A program made the translations under genes and the position numbers. This document shows, one piece after another, positions 1 to 9,016 of a stretch of 49,781 nt of DNA. The first letter of the stretch is position 1. The number at the start of each line of letters is the position of its first letter. The notes under the pieces were generated by a model, which saw only the letters and a program-made list of their open reading frames with translations, was not told where the DNA came from and did not search any database. The DNA comes from an uncultured Clostridia bacterium (GTDB lineage: Bacteria > Bacillota > Clostridia > Christensenellales > Borkfalkiaceae): assembly GCA_934254815.1 (NCBI GenBank), contig CAKQME010000015.1, forward strand, positions 1-49,781, in the 5' to 3' direction.

Positions 1-3
1 TAT

Positions 4-81
4 GGCGGGAGTAGCGCAGTTGGTTAGAGCGTCAGATTGTGGTCCTGAAGGTCGTGGGTTCGACTCCCATCTCCCGCCCCA
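4..81 (+). tRNA. tRNA-His (anticodon GTG)
   Basis: Cloverleaf with the extra 5' G (position 4) pairing with C78, as tRNA-His requires, then acceptor stem 5-11/71-77, encoded CCA at 79-81, anticodon GTG at 39-41 and a TTCGA T-loop. The pair closing the anticodon loop, A36 with C44, is a mismatch where A-U would be usual. Confidence 0.95.
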
Positions 82-90
82 TTAAAACTT

Positions 91-165
91 TGGGGTGTCG
101 CCAAGCGGTAAGGCACCGGATTTTGATTCCGGGATTCGTAGGTTCAAATCCTGCCACCCCAGCCA
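91..165 (+). tRNA. tRNA-Gln (anticodon TTG)
   Basis: Acceptor stem starting TGGGGTG pairs with CACCCCA. The anticodon loop TTTTGAT (121-127) gives anticodon TTG at 123-125. The T-loop is TTCAAAT, and the discriminator G162 is followed by encoded CCA. It lies nine bases after tRNA-His and is probably cotranscribed. Confidence 0.95.
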
Positions 166-187
166 ACACAATCAAACAATTTAATAT

Positions 188-263
188 GGTTCATTAGCTC
201 AGGTGGTAGAGCACATGACTTTTAATCATGTTGTCCGGGGTTCGAGTCCCCGATGAATCACCA
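188..263 (+). tRNA. tRNA-Lys (anticodon TTT)
   Basis: Acceptor GGTTCAT pairs with ATGAATC, with one G-U pair. Anticodon loop CTTTTAA (219-225) gives TTT, T-loop is TTCGAGT, discriminator is A, and CCA is encoded at 261-263. Confidence 0.95.
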
Positions 264-267
264 AATT

Positions 268-343
268 GCACCTTTAGCTCAGTTGGTAGAGCAACTGACT
301 CTTAATCAGTGGGTCCGGGGTTCGAGTCCCCGAAGGTGCACCA
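268..343 (+). tRNA. tRNA-Lys (anticodon CTT)
   Basis: Acceptor GCACCTT pairs with AAGGTGC. The anticodon loop CTCTTAA gives CTT, and CCA is encoded at 341-343. It is four bases after the TTT isoacceptor, so both lysine codons are covered by adjacent genes. It is the last tRNA before the terminator. Confidence 0.95.
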
Positions 344-344
344 G

Positions 345-373
345 AACACTTACATTTCAGGTAAGTGTTTTTT
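345..373 (+). terminator. Intrinsic terminator of the tRNA cluster
   Basis: Perfect 9-bp stem, 345-353 with 361-369, loop 354-360, followed by a T run to 373. Confidence 0.85.
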
Positions 374-417
374 ATTGCCTTTTGTGAACGTTTACAATTT
401 ACTTGTTTTCCGACTTT

Positions 418-1485
418 TTATCGAGTAATTTTTATTATTTCGTCTACTATTTTAAGATTGGGTGAAAGCGGAATACATTTTTCGCAGTGTTTTTTCAGTC
501 CGTCGCGGGTTTTGTATGCGGTTTCTATTTCTCTTATCATTTTTTTTGCTGTCAATTCGCTTTCTTTAATAACTCTTATCGCGCCGCGCTTTTCATAGTA
601 CGCCGCGTTTTCCTCCTGATCGCCGCGTGAATTGCCTTTAGGCAAGGGGATTGCGACGGTTGGTATTTTTAATGCTACCGTTTCCGCCAATGCATTTGCA
701 CCCGCGCGTGAAACACATACGTCGGCAATAGAAAACGCAGTTCCTATATCAGTTAAATATTCGACTCCGTAATACCCCTTTTTCTTTATATCTCTTAATT
801 TTCCTTTGCCTGCGGCATGAATTATGTTGTATGATTTAAGTAATTCGTCAAGCGCAGAATATAATGTTTCGTTTATTTTTTCCGCGCCTTGGCTTCCGCC
901 GAATACGAGTAGTGTGCGTTTGGTTTTATCGAGGTTTAATTTATCGTAGATCGCTCTGTCTTCTCGTTTATTTAATAATTCTTCGCGTAGCGGGTTTCCC
1001 GTGAAAACTCCGTTTTTAATATCTTCAGCGGTAGATTGAAATCCCGTGCATACAACGTCGGCATATTTAGACGCAATGCGGTTGGCAAGCCCTAATGATA
1101 AATCGGATTCATGCAGTGCTACGGGAATGTTCAGATTTGCGGCTGCTATCGCTACGGGTAGCGAAACGTATCCGCCTTTGGAAAAAACCACCGACGGAGA
1201 AAGCTCGGTAAGAATTTTTTTAGCTTCTTTTATTCCTTTTAAAAGAGTAAACGGAATGGCGAGATTTTTTATAGTCAAGCGGCGTTCTAATTTAATGCAG
1301 GCGACGGAGTGATAATCCAGTCCTTTTTCATTGGCAAGTTTTTTTTCGATACCGTTTTCGCTTCCGATATAAACTATATCGTCGAAATGTTTTTTCAAAA
1401 TGGGCAACAATGCAAGGCATGGAATACAATGTCCTGCCGTTCCGCCGCCCGTTAAAACTATTACATTACGATTTTTTTTGTTCAT
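418..1485 (-). CDS. murG: UDP-N-acetylglucosamine--muramyl-(pentapeptide) pyrophosphoryl-undecaprenol GlcNAc transferase (MurG)
   Basis: MurG adds GlcNAc to lipid I to make lipid II on the inner face of the membrane, the last cytoplasmic step of peptidoglycan synthesis. The N-terminal loop GGGTAGH is present soon after the start, then SKGGYVSLPVA, HESDLSLGLANR, the C-domain loop FGGSQGA, and SRAGANALAE with a later GDQEENA segment that fits UDP-GlcNAc binding. At about 355 residues the length is normal. I chose the ATG at 1485-1483, ten codons inside the longest frame, because it puts the glycine loop near the N terminus as usual. The frame can be extended to a TTG at 1515, and neither start has a strong ribosome site. 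The gene is convergent with the tRNA cluster and divergent from glpK. GGGTAGH differs from the more frequent GGGTGGH, a tolerated variant. Confidence 0.93.
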   Translation of the reverse strand: MNKKNRNVIVLTGGGTAGHCIPCLALLPILKKHFDDIVYIGSENGIEKKLANEKGLDYHSVACIKLERRLTIKNLAIPFTLLKGIKEAKKILTELSPSVVFSKGGYVSLPVAIAAANLNIPVALHESDLSLGLANRIASKYADVVCTGFQSTAEDIKNGVFTGNPLREELLNKREDRAIYDKLNLDKTKRTLLVFGGSQGAEKINETLYSALDELLKSYNIIHAAGKGKLRDIKKKGYYGVEYLTDIGTAFSIADVCVSRAGANALAETVALKIPTVAIPLPKGNSRGDQEENAAYYEKRGAIRVIKESELTAKKMIREIETAYKTRDGLKKHCEKCIPLSPNLKIVDEIIKITR

Positions 1486-1520
1486 ATTACATATTATGCG
1501 CGTAAATTTGCTCAATAGAC

Positions 1521-1549
1521 TTGAAATTACTTAAATTTTATTGTAAAAT
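1521..1549 (+). promoter_or_regulatory. Probable promoter of glpK
   Basis: TTGAAA at 1521-1526, a 17-base spacer, and TAAAAT at 1544-1549, 30 bases before the glpK start. A TATAAT at 1549-1554 overlaps it but would sit at a poor distance from the -35. Confidence 0.5.
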
Positions 1550-1579
1550 ATAATCAGTAAAGAAATTCGGACGTGAAAT

Positions 1580-3037
1580 ATGAAATATTTAATTGCTATC
1601 GATGAGGGGACTACGAGTACAAGAGCCGTTTTGTACGATCTTAAAGAGAACAAAATAGTTTTGCAGAAAGCTTCGTCAATAGGGCAGATTTATCCGCAAC
1701 CGTCATATGTCGAAGAGAATGCGAACGAAATATACGCCGAAACTCTGTCGTCGCTTATTGAAATACTCGAAAGCGTGGATATTTCGGAAGTGGGCGGTAT
1801 AGGGATAACAAATCAGCGTGAAACAGTTATAGCGTGGGATAAAAAGACAGGCAAGCCGCTATATAATGCGATCGTGTGGCAATGCAGGCGAACCGCGGCG
1901 TTTATCTCGGAACTGGCTAAGACCAAAGGAGACCTCATTCGCGAAAAGACGGGGCTTATAATGGACGCTTATTTTTCCGCAAGCAAGATAAAATGGCTTA
2001 TAGATAACGTTCCCGAAATAAAGCGTAAACTCGATAAAGGCGAGGTGTGCTTCGGTACGGTTGACAGTTATTTATGCTATAAACTAACTGGCGGAAAATC
2101 CTTTGTGACTGACGTTACCAACGCGTCCAGGACGATGCTTTTAAATCTTAATACGCTTGATTACGACGAAGAGTTGCTTGAGATTTTCGGTATACCGAGA
2201 GCTTCGTTACCGAAAATAATTGCGAGTGACGATAAAGTCGGAACATTTTCGTATAACGGTTATGATATACCTATTTGCGGCATAGCGGGAGACCAGCAGG
2301 CTGCGCTTATAGGACAAGGGTGTTTTTCTGCGGGAGAAAGTAAAGTAACATACGGCACAGGAATGTTTATGTTGTTGAACGTAGGGGCTAAACCATTATC
2401 TTCCGAACATGGGTTGATAACTACCGTTGCGTATAAGATCGGTAATAAAGTCGCTTATGCTTACGAGGGGAGCGTGTTCAATGCAGGCAGTGCGATACAA
2501 TGGCTAAGAGACGGAATGGAGTTGTTCGGCAACTCTAAAGACAGCGAAAATTTGGCTCGTTCGGTAGAGAATAACGGCGGAGTGTATTTTGTTCCCGCGT
2601 TTACGGGTATGGGAGCGCCATGGTGGAGACCCGATGCTCGCGGTATGATATGCGGCATTACGCGCGGAACTACAAAAGCGCATATAGCTCGTGCGGCGTT
2701 GGAGGCTATGGCGTATTCGGCCAGAGATTTAGCCGACGTGATGGCTCGCGACGGCGGCGCGGAAATATCTGTTTTAAAATGCGACGGCGGCGCGTCTGCA
2801 AACGATTTCTTAATGCAATATCAGGCCGACGTGCTTGGTAAGACGGTCGATCGTCCTGCTGAAAAAGAGAGTACCGCGCTCGGCGCGATATATCTTTGCG
2901 GAGTCGGCTTGGGGGCGATGACTTTCGACGGTCTTGCGTACAGGCGTATAACCGACAAACTGTTTACGCCTGATTTCGGCAGATACGAAAAAGAATATAC
3001 CGAATGGCTGAAAGCGGTTGCTCGGTGCGTAATGTAA
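1580..3037 (+). CDS. glpK: Glycerol kinase
   Basis: FGGY-family sugar kinase that phosphorylates glycerol to sn-glycerol 3-phosphate with ATP in the cytoplasm. The N terminus has the phosphate-binding motif DEGTTSTR (about 8-15). GITNQRETVIAWDKKTG and IVWQCRRTA are close to known glycerol kinases, the GDQQAALIGQ segment carries the catalytic Asp, and KVTYGTG and the C-terminal CDGGASANDF (ATP site) follow. The 485 residues compare with about 495-500 for the family. The segment GAPWWRPDARG has Arg where most glycerol kinases have Asp (YWDPYARG), so substrate choice is slightly less certain. No glpF or glpD is adjacent. It starts a co-directional run into a lipase-like gene, which could in principle release glycerol. 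The ribosome site is weak. Confidence 0.88.
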   Translation: MKYLIAIDEGTTSTRAVLYDLKENKIVLQKASSIGQIYPQPSYVEENANEIYAETLSSLIEILESVDISEVGGIGITNQRETVIAWDKKTGKPLYNAIVWQCRRTAAFISELAKTKGDLIREKTGLIMDAYFSASKIKWLIDNVPEIKRKLDKGEVCFGTVDSYLCYKLTGGKSFVTDVTNASRTMLLNLNTLDYDEELLEIFGIPRASLPKIIASDDKVGTFSYNGYDIPICGIAGDQQAALIGQGCFSAGESKVTYGTGMFMLLNVGAKPLSSEHGLITTVAYKIGNKVAYAYEGSVFNAGSAIQWLRDGMELFGNSKDSENLARSVENNGGVYFVPAFTGMGAPWWRPDARGMICGITRGTTKAHIARAALEAMAYSARDLADVMARDGGAEISVLKCDGGASANDFLMQYQADVLGKTVDRPAEKESTALGAIYLCGVGLGAMTFDGLAYRRITDKLFTPDFGRYEKEYTEWLKAVARCVM

Positions 3038-3058
3038 AAAGAAAGGATGGGAATAAAT

Positions 3059-3973
3059 ATGGAAAAGAAAACTTTTGAAGCTTTTGACGGCAAAGTTATT
3101 ACCTATCGCGAATGGATAGCGGAAAGACCTGTAGGGATTTTGCAGATTTCGCACGGTATGGCAGAAAGCAGCGACAGGTATTCGGCGTTTGCGGAGTATA
3201 TGACGGAACGCGGATTTATAGTCGTTGCCGACGATCACCGCGGACACGGCGAGACCGACCCCGACAGAAGAGGTTACGAAGACGGCGATATGTTTAACGA
3301 TACGCTTAAAGACCTGGCTACGCTCAACGCGAAAAAACGCGAAGAATATCCGGAACTTCCTTATGTATTGTTCGGGCATAGTTACGGTTCGTTTTTAACT
3401 CAGGCGTATATCGAGCGTTACGGCGAAACGATAGACGGCGCGGTGATTGGTGGAAGCGCATATCTAAACGACATTTCGGTCGTTATGGGTAGGATAGTCG
3501 CTAAATTCAATTGTTTTACGGGCAGGGGCGCAAAGCCTGCCGAGTTTATAAAGAAACTCTCTTTTGACGCGTATAATAAAAAATATTCCGACGGAACGAC
3601 TTTTATTTCACAATTAAAAGACGAATGTGAGAGATATGAAAACGCATGGGATTGTAATTTTACCTTGTCTTATTCGTTTTACAGAAGTTTTTTCAAGGCG
3701 TTGCCTGAACTATATAAAGCTGTTAATTATTCAAAGATTCCGACAGATCTGCCGCTTTTGCTTGTTGCTGGTGACGGCGATCCGGTTGGCAATTACGGAA
3801 AGAACGTAGAAAAGTTGTATAATTTTTATAAAAATACGGTAGGTATAAAAAACATAGAAAAAATAATATATCCCAACGTTCGTCACGAGTATTTGAATGA
3901 TACCGTCCGCGACGAAGTTCGGGGCGAGATTGCCGCGTTTGCCGAAGCTGTAGTGACAAAGAAAAAGGCGTAA
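3059..3973 (+). CDS. Alpha/beta hydrolase, monoacylglycerol lipase / lysophospholipase-like
   Basis: Serine hydrolase of the Hydrolase_4 type, probably a cytoplasmic ester hydrolase acting on monoacylglycerols or lysophospholipids. It shows the oxyanion-hole segment SHGMAE, then DDHRGHGET, the nucleophile elbow GHSYGS with Ser108 (chosen start), a late LLVAGDGDPV that supplies the Asp, and NVRHEY for the His. No signal peptide is visible. I chose the ATG at 3059 because AAAGGATGGG lies just upstream. The alternative start at 3047 falls inside that ribosome site. The stop codon overlaps the next ATG by one base, so it is probably coupled to the CCA transferase gene. Its place after glpK suggests lipid or glycerol metabolism, but this is inference. 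Confidence 0.8.
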   Translation: MEKKTFEAFDGKVITYREWIAERPVGILQISHGMAESSDRYSAFAEYMTERGFIVVADDHRGHGETDPDRRGYEDGDMFNDTLKDLATLNAKKREEYPELPYVLFGHSYGSFLTQAYIERYGETIDGAVIGGSAYLNDISVVMGRIVAKFNCFTGRGAKPAEFIKKLSFDAYNKKYSDGTTFISQLKDECERYENAWDCNFTLSYSFYRSFFKALPELYKAVNYSKIPTDLPLLLVAGDGDPVGNYGKNVEKLYNFYKNTVGIKNIEKIIYPNVRHEYLNDTVRDEVRGEIAAFAEAVVTKKKA

Positions 3974-5301
3974 TGGTAAAGTTGAAATTAGACGATGGTT
4001 CGAAATTTATAATCGGCAGACTTACGGCGGCAGGCTATAAAGCCTATGCTGTCGGAGGCTGTATAAGAGATTTGCTCAGCGGAAAAAATCCCGAAGATTT
4101 TGATTTGGCTTCGTCGGCGCTTCCTCAACAGACCATAGAGTTGTTTTCGGATTTTCCGATTATTAAAACGGGATTAAAACACGGGACGATAACGGTGGCA
4201 ATAAACGGCGAAAATTATGAAATAACAACCTTTCGTCGCGACGGAAATTATCCCGACGGGCGTAGACCCGATCGGGTTGATTTCGTTTCGGATATAACCG
4301 AAGATCTGTCGCGCCGCGATTTTACCGTAAACGCTATGGCTTATAACGATAAAGACGGGCTTATCGACCCGTTCGGCGGCGAAAAAGATATCGGAAACAA
4401 AATGCTGAAATGCGTTGGCGATCCCGAAAAACGTTTTACCGAAGATTCGCTCAGAATTTTGCGACTTGTCAGATTCTCTTCGACGCTCGGTTATCGTGTG
4501 GAGAAAAATACTGCCGAATACGCTAAACTGCTCGCGTTGGGTCTAAAAAATGTTTCATGCGAAAGAATTTTTGCCGAACTGAATAAAATGCTTGCGGGCA
4601 AAAACGTAGTCGCCGCGCTTTTGAATTTTAAAAGCGTTATATTCGAAATTTTCCCCGAACTCAGAATTTCCGACGGGTTTTCTCAGAAAACTCCGTGGCA
4701 CAAATATGACGTTTACGGACATATAGCTCGTTCGGTGGGTTATGCAAAAGTCGACGAATCGGAAAGATGGTGTATGCTGCTTCACGACATAGCAAAGCCG
4801 GAAACTTTTTCGTTTTCGGACGGGAAAGGTCATTTTTACGGACATGCGAAACGCTCGGCGGTAATAGCCGAAGATATTTTTGACAGACTGAAATTTCCGA
4901 CTATGCTCAGAAAAGAGACTTCGTTTTTGATAGCAAATCATGGTTACGTTTTAAAAAACGACGAAAAGACCATAAAAAGACTACTCAGTAAATGGGGAGA
5001 TAGAGCTTTCTTTAAGCTTTTAGACGTGCATAGAGCCGATAATCTGGCGCAGGGTACGCGCTTTTCGGAGACCGAGCGGAAAACGCTCGACGAAGTAGAA
5101 ATTACCGCGAAGCGAATAATCGAACGCGGCGATTGTTATAAATTGTCTCAACTTGAAGTCGGCGGCACCGAAGTCGCGGCGGCGGGATTTAAGGGCGAAC
5201 GCATAGGCGAAATACTGGATAGTCTGTTGTCGGAAGTGATATCTGGAAAACTCGCAAACGATAAAGCGGCTATTTTACGCAGACTTAAGGAGCTTAAATG
5301 A
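3973..5301 (+). CDS. cca: CCA tRNA nucleotidyltransferase
   Basis: Adds or repairs the 3' CCA of tRNAs using CTP and ATP. The N-terminal nucleotidyltransferase domain has AVGGCIRDLL and the metal-binding acidic pair in EDFDLA (about residues 26-42). It is followed by RRDFTVNAMAYN (NTP selection), RFTEDSLRILRLVRF, and a central HD domain with LLHDIAKP. The 442-residue length fits class II bacterial enzymes with an HD domain. Poly(A) polymerases share this fold and cannot be excluded from sequence reading alone, but a Firmicutes single copy next to uvrC favours CCA addition. Because the four tRNA genes here already encode CCA, its main role would be repair. It begins on the stop codon of the hydrolase and overlaps uvrC by 4 bases (ATGA). 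Confidence 0.88.
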   Translation: MVKLKLDDGSKFIIGRLTAAGYKAYAVGGCIRDLLSGKNPEDFDLASSALPQQTIELFSDFPIIKTGLKHGTITVAINGENYEITTFRRDGNYPDGRRPDRVDFVSDITEDLSRRDFTVNAMAYNDKDGLIDPFGGEKDIGNKMLKCVGDPEKRFTEDSLRILRLVRFSSTLGYRVEKNTAEYAKLLALGLKNVSCERIFAELNKMLAGKNVVAALLNFKSVIFEIFPELRISDGFSQKTPWHKYDVYGHIARSVGYAKVDESERWCMLLHDIAKPETFSFSDGKGHFYGHAKRSAVIAEDIFDRLKFPTMLRKETSFLIANHGYVLKNDEKTIKRLLSKWGDRAFFKLLDVHRADNLAQGTRFSETERKTLDEVEITAKRIIERGDCYKLSQLEVGGTEVAAAGFKGERIGEILDSLLSEVISGKLANDKAAILRRLKELK

Positions 5302-7121
5302 ACGAAAAACTTGCGCTTAAAATATCTATGCTGCCCGAAAATCCGGGCGTATACGTTATGCTTGACGACGGCGGCAATGTAATTTATGTCGGGAAAGCCA
5401 AAATTCTGAAAAACAGAGTAAAACAATATTTTTATTCCACAAAAAAGCCCGAAAAAGTTGCGGCTATGGTTGCCAATATAGCCGATTTTTACTATATAAT
5501 CACGACATCTGAAATAGACGCGCTGTCGCTTGAAAACAACCTTATAAAAAAGTATAAACCGCATTATAATATACTTTTGAAAGACGATAAAACTTATCCG
5601 TATATCAAAGTAAATTTAAAAGAAAAATTTCCCGCGTTTTCGGTTACGCGTAAACTCCGTCGTGACGGTGCGAAATATTTCGGTCCTTTTATGGGCGGGG
5701 TAAATGCTAAAGATACGCTTGAAATAATAAATACGGCGTTTACCGTAAGAACCTGCCAGACGAAAATCGATCCTGAAAAGCCACGACGAGAATGTCTTAA
5801 TTATCATATCGGGAAATGCCTTGCCCCTTGTGCGGGAAAGGTCGGAGAAAAAATTTATGCCGAAAAGGTAAGAGAAGCGGTTGATTTTCTTTCGGGTAGC
5901 GATGAAAACGTTGAAAATATATTGACCGAAAAAATGAATAAGTGCGCGGAGATTGAAGAGTTTGAGCTTGCGCTTTCATATCGCGATAAATTGAGAATGT
6001 TGGAAAAAATCAAACTGAAACGTATAACCGCGCTCAATTCGTTCGTCAATATGGATATAATCGGTACGGCAACCAACGGACTATACAGTTCGGCAAATAT
6101 ATTGTTTATTCGTGGCGGTCGTATGCAGGGAGGCAAGAACTTTGCATTGGAAGACGCTTCAGAATCCGGAGGCGAAAGACTGCGCGGGTTTATCACGGGT
6201 TATTATACCGCGGGCGCAGAATTACCCGACGAAATATTGACCTGCGAAGAGACCGAAGACTCTGCGGCAGTGGAAGAATATTTCAAATCGTCGTTCAATA
6301 AAACTGTCAGAATAAGCGTTCCGCAAAAAGGCGTGAAAAAACAACTTACCGACATGGCGAAAAAGAACGCCGAAGATTATCTTGAAAAAGAGATAGATAA
6401 AATAAAACATAAAGACGATATGACCGTTCAGGCGTGTAAACGACTGAAAGAGCTGTTGTCGCTGAAACGGTATCCTCGCCGTATGGAATGTTACGATATA
6501 TCGCATATAAGCGGAGTCGATAAAGTGGGATCTATGGTTGTATTTATCGACGGAGAACCCGATAAATCGTCATACAGGCGGTTTAAGATAAAGACCGTTG
6601 AGGGGAATAACGACTTTGCAAGCCTTAAAGAAGTGCTTACGCGCAGACTCGATAAACTCGGTACAGATGAAGAAAAGAATTTTCCGCGTCCGGATCTCAT
6701 AATAATCGACGGCGGTAAAGGGCAATTGTCGTCGGTAAAAGCAGTATTTGACGAAAAGGGTTGCGATATTGACCTTATTTCGCTTGCTAAACGCGAAGAA
6801 GAAATTTTTACTATATGGTCGAACGAGCCTGTAGTGCTGTCGCATAGAGATTATTGTTTAAAAACGTTGCAACGTATCCGTGACGAGGCACATAGGTTTG
6901 CCATAACATATCACAGGGCTACGCATGTCAAACGCAATCTGGCGTCGGTACTCAGAGAGATTAACGGCATAGGCGAAAAAAAGAGAAAAGCGTTGTCGGA
7001 TAAATTCGGCAGCGTCGAGAATATACGTCGGGCAAGTATCACGGAACTTGCCGAAACCGCGGGAATAGGCGAAACGCTCGCCAAAAATATAAAGGAGTAT
7101 TTTAAAACAGATGAAGAATAA
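5298..7121 (+). CDS. uvrC: Excinuclease ABC subunit C
   Basis: Makes both incisions around bulky DNA lesions in nucleotide excision repair together with UvrB. The domain order is canonical. A GIY-YIG nuclease is at the N terminus (PGVYVMLDDGGNVIYVGKA, about 14-32), followed by a UVR motif that contacts UvrB (around 200-235, EIEEFELALSYRDKLRML). The RNase H-like half has YDISHISG and IIDGGKGQL, and there are two C-terminal helix-hairpin-helix elements (INGIGEKKRKAL and TAGIGETLAKNI). The 607 residues match the usual length. It starts within the ATGA overlap with cca and overlaps hprK by 11 bases. uvrC next to hprK is a frequent Firmicutes arrangement. Confidence 0.96.
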   Translation: MNEKLALKISMLPENPGVYVMLDDGGNVIYVGKAKILKNRVKQYFYSTKKPEKVAAMVANIADFYYIITTSEIDALSLENNLIKKYKPHYNILLKDDKTYPYIKVNLKEKFPAFSVTRKLRRDGAKYFGPFMGGVNAKDTLEIINTAFTVRTCQTKIDPEKPRRECLNYHIGKCLAPCAGKVGEKIYAEKVREAVDFLSGSDENVENILTEKMNKCAEIEEFELALSYRDKLRMLEKIKLKRITALNSFVNMDIIGTATNGLYSSANILFIRGGRMQGGKNFALEDASESGGERLRGFITGYYTAGAELPDEILTCEETEDSAAVEEYFKSSFNKTVRISVPQKGVKKQLTDMAKKNAEDYLEKEIDKIKHKDDMTVQACKRLKELLSLKRYPRRMECYDISHISGVDKVGSMVVFIDGEPDKSSYRRFKIKTVEGNNDFASLKEVLTRRLDKLGTDEEKNFPRPDLIIIDGGKGQLSSVKAVFDEKGCDIDLISLAKREEEIFTIWSNEPVVLSHRDYCLKTLQRIRDEAHRFAITYHRATHVKRNLASVLREINGIGEKKRKALSDKFGSVENIRRASITELAETAGIGETLAKNIKEYFKTDEE

Positions 7122-8052
7122 AGATATAACTACGCCTTATGAGGTCGTATCGGTAAAATCTTTTGCTAAAGAACTTGAACTCGAAATAGTTTACGAGGGC
7201 AGGGGTGATATGAAATTGCAGTCGATAAGCGTATCGCGCCCCGGCTTATTTTTGTCGGGCTATTCAGATCATTTCGATAATACGCGTATCGAGGTTATGG
7301 GACACGCGGAGAGCGAATACGTCAAAGGGTTGACGGAAGCAACACGGATAAAAGTGCTTGAAAAGCTTTTTAAAAGCGATATTCCGTGCCTTATAATTTC
7401 AAGAGATCTTGATTTTACGCCGGAAACTTATAAACTTGCGGAAAAATACGGGTGTCCGCTGTTGCGCTCAAGTAAAGTCACTACTGTGCTTATAAACGAT
7501 ATATCTATATACCAAAGCGAATTGCTTGCTCCGACGGAAGTCGTTCACGGCGTTTTGATGGACGTTTTCGGCGTAGGTATACTACTTATGGGTAAATCGG
7601 GCGTAGGTAAGAGCGAAATCGCGCTTGAACTTATAAGCCGCGGACATAGGCTTGTTGCCGACGATAGCGTTATCATTAAAAATATCAACGACCAGCTTAT
7701 CGGTAAAGCTCCGGAAAAAATCAGATATTTTATGGAAATTCGAGGAATAGGTATTATAAATATACAGCAGATGTTTGGTCCCGGGTCGATTCGTCCGAAC
7801 GAGGCAATAGATATAATAGCAGAGCTTTCCCCATGGGAAGAGGGTAAGAATTACGACCGTATAGGCACGACCGATACATATGAAAATATGCTCGGTATAG
7901 ATACTTTAAAAGTAGTAATTCCCGTAACTCCGGGCAGGAATATTCCGGTTGTTTTAGAGACTGCAGCCAGAAAATACAGACTAAAACAAGCGGGTTTTGA
8001 CCCGGCGAAAGACCTAATGGAACGGGTTTTCGGAACGGTCGACGAGGAATAA
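7111..8052 (+). CDS. hprK: HPr kinase/phosphorylase
   Basis: Bifunctional enzyme that phosphorylates or dephosphorylates Ser46 of HPr, the switch for CcpA-dependent carbon catabolite control. It has the P-loop GKSGVGKS at 161-168, VVHGV with the conserved His146 just before, the acidic pair DD at 184-185 and the family signature EIRGIGIINIQQMFG at 209-223. The 313-residue length is typical. The start ATG lies inside the uvrC end, with AAGGAG about 13 bases upstream, a slightly long gap. Its presence implies that the sugar loci further along may be under catabolite control, although I found no convincing cre site at their promoters. Confidence 0.97.
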   Translation: MKNKDITTPYEVVSVKSFAKELELEIVYEGRGDMKLQSISVSRPGLFLSGYSDHFDNTRIEVMGHAESEYVKGLTEATRIKVLEKLFKSDIPCLIISRDLDFTPETYKLAEKYGCPLLRSSKVTTVLINDISIYQSELLAPTEVVHGVLMDVFGVGILLMGKSGVGKSEIALELISRGHRLVADDSVIIKNINDQLIGKAPEKIRYFMEIRGIGIINIQQMFGPGSIRPNEAIDIIAELSPWEEGKNYDRIGTTDTYENMLGIDTLKVVIPVTPGRNIPVVLETAARKYRLKQAGFDPAKDLMERVFGTVDEE

Positions 8053-8058
8053 TTTTAA

Positions 8059-8919
8059 ATGAGCGTAAAAATAAAGTCGTATGCTAAAATAAATCTTACG
8101 CTTAACGTTGGGAAACCTGCCGATGGCTTTCATCCGATAGACAGCATAGTTACTACTGTCGATATATGCGACGAAATAATTTTAAGTAAACGCAAAGACG
8201 ACGCGATCAGACTTACTATGCGCGACTTGGGTGAATACGATATAAAAACCGAAGAAAATAACGCTTATAAAGCGGCTAAATTGTTTTGCGAAGAATTTAA
8301 AACCAAAGGCGCGAATATCGAAATAAGAAAGAGAATTGCTATCGGGGGAGGTTTGGGCGGTAGTTCCGCCGACGTTGCCGGCGTGCTTCGCGGAATGAAA
8401 AAATTGTACGATATTGATTGTGACGTCAAACCGCTTGCGGATAAACTCGGTAGCGATTGCGGGTATATGCTTGTCGGTGGAACGGCGCGTATAAGCGGGC
8501 GCGGGGAAGAGGTAAAGCAATTTAAGAGAGATTTAGGCGGTTATGTTGTTATAGTGTATTGCGAAAACGGAGTTTCCACAAAGGCGTGTTATGCGCTTTT
8601 CGATGAGCTTACGGGCGAATATTTTAACGCCGACAATGACGAGACAGAACTTGCTATCGAAAGCGAAGATTTTAATACTCTTGCAAAAAATATTTCAAAC
8701 GGTTTGGCTTTGCCCGCCGAGAAGTTATGCGACGAAATCCGAAAAAATCTCAATGCAATTAAAGATTTAAGCCCGGCGGCATATTCGGTTACGGGTAGCG
8801 GTTCGTGCGTGTTTGCGCTGTATGAAACAAAAGAGCTGTGTTTATGGGCGGCGGATAAATTAAAAAAAGCCGATATAGATTGCGAAGTCGTTTCTTTTAT
8901 ACCGCGATATGAGAAATAA
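8059..8919 (+). CDS. ispE: 4-diphosphocytidyl-2-C-methyl-D-erythritol kinase
   Basis: GHMP kinase that phosphorylates CDP-methylerythritol in the non-mevalonate isoprenoid pathway. It shows the N-terminal YAKINLTLNVG and FHPIDSIVTTV motifs, the glycine-rich ATP loop GGGLGGSSADVAG (about 96-108) and the C-terminal SVTGSGSCVFALY. The 286 residues are normal. It starts six bases after the hprK stop with GAGGA upstream, and is the last gene of the run before a bidirectional terminator. Confidence 0.95.
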   Translation: MSVKIKSYAKINLTLNVGKPADGFHPIDSIVTTVDICDEIILSKRKDDAIRLTMRDLGEYDIKTEENNAYKAAKLFCEEFKTKGANIEIRKRIAIGGGLGGSSADVAGVLRGMKKLYDIDCDVKPLADKLGSDCGYMLVGGTARISGRGEEVKQFKRDLGGYVVIVYCENGVSTKACYALFDELTGEYFNADNDETELAIESEDFNTLAKNISNGLALPAEKLCDEIRKNLNAIKDLSPAAYSVTGSGSCVFALYETKELCLWAADKLKKADIDCEVVSFIPRYEK

Positions 8920-8959
8920 CAAATAAAAATTATCAGGCTTAAAAGTAATGTAAAAAATT

Positions 8960-9003
8960 AAAGATCGCAAATCTATTAAAAAATAGAAAAGCGATCTTTT
9001 TTA
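8960..9003. terminator. Bidirectional terminator between ispE and uxaC
   Basis: Perfect 9-bp stem (8960-8968 with 8991-8999). A T run follows on the plus strand and an A-rich flank on the other side serves the minus strand. It separates two convergent operons. Confidence 0.8.
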
Positions 9004-9016
9004 TAACCTATATATT

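Noticed and set aside
383..396. cre-like palindrome TGTGAACGTTTACA
   Set aside because: It resembles a CcpA site, but it lies between the convergent tRNA terminator and murG end, not near a promoter of a sugar gene. Likely chance.
1486..1515. Upstream TTG start for murG
   Set aside because: It adds ten residues before the glycine loop that family members lack and has no better ribosome site.
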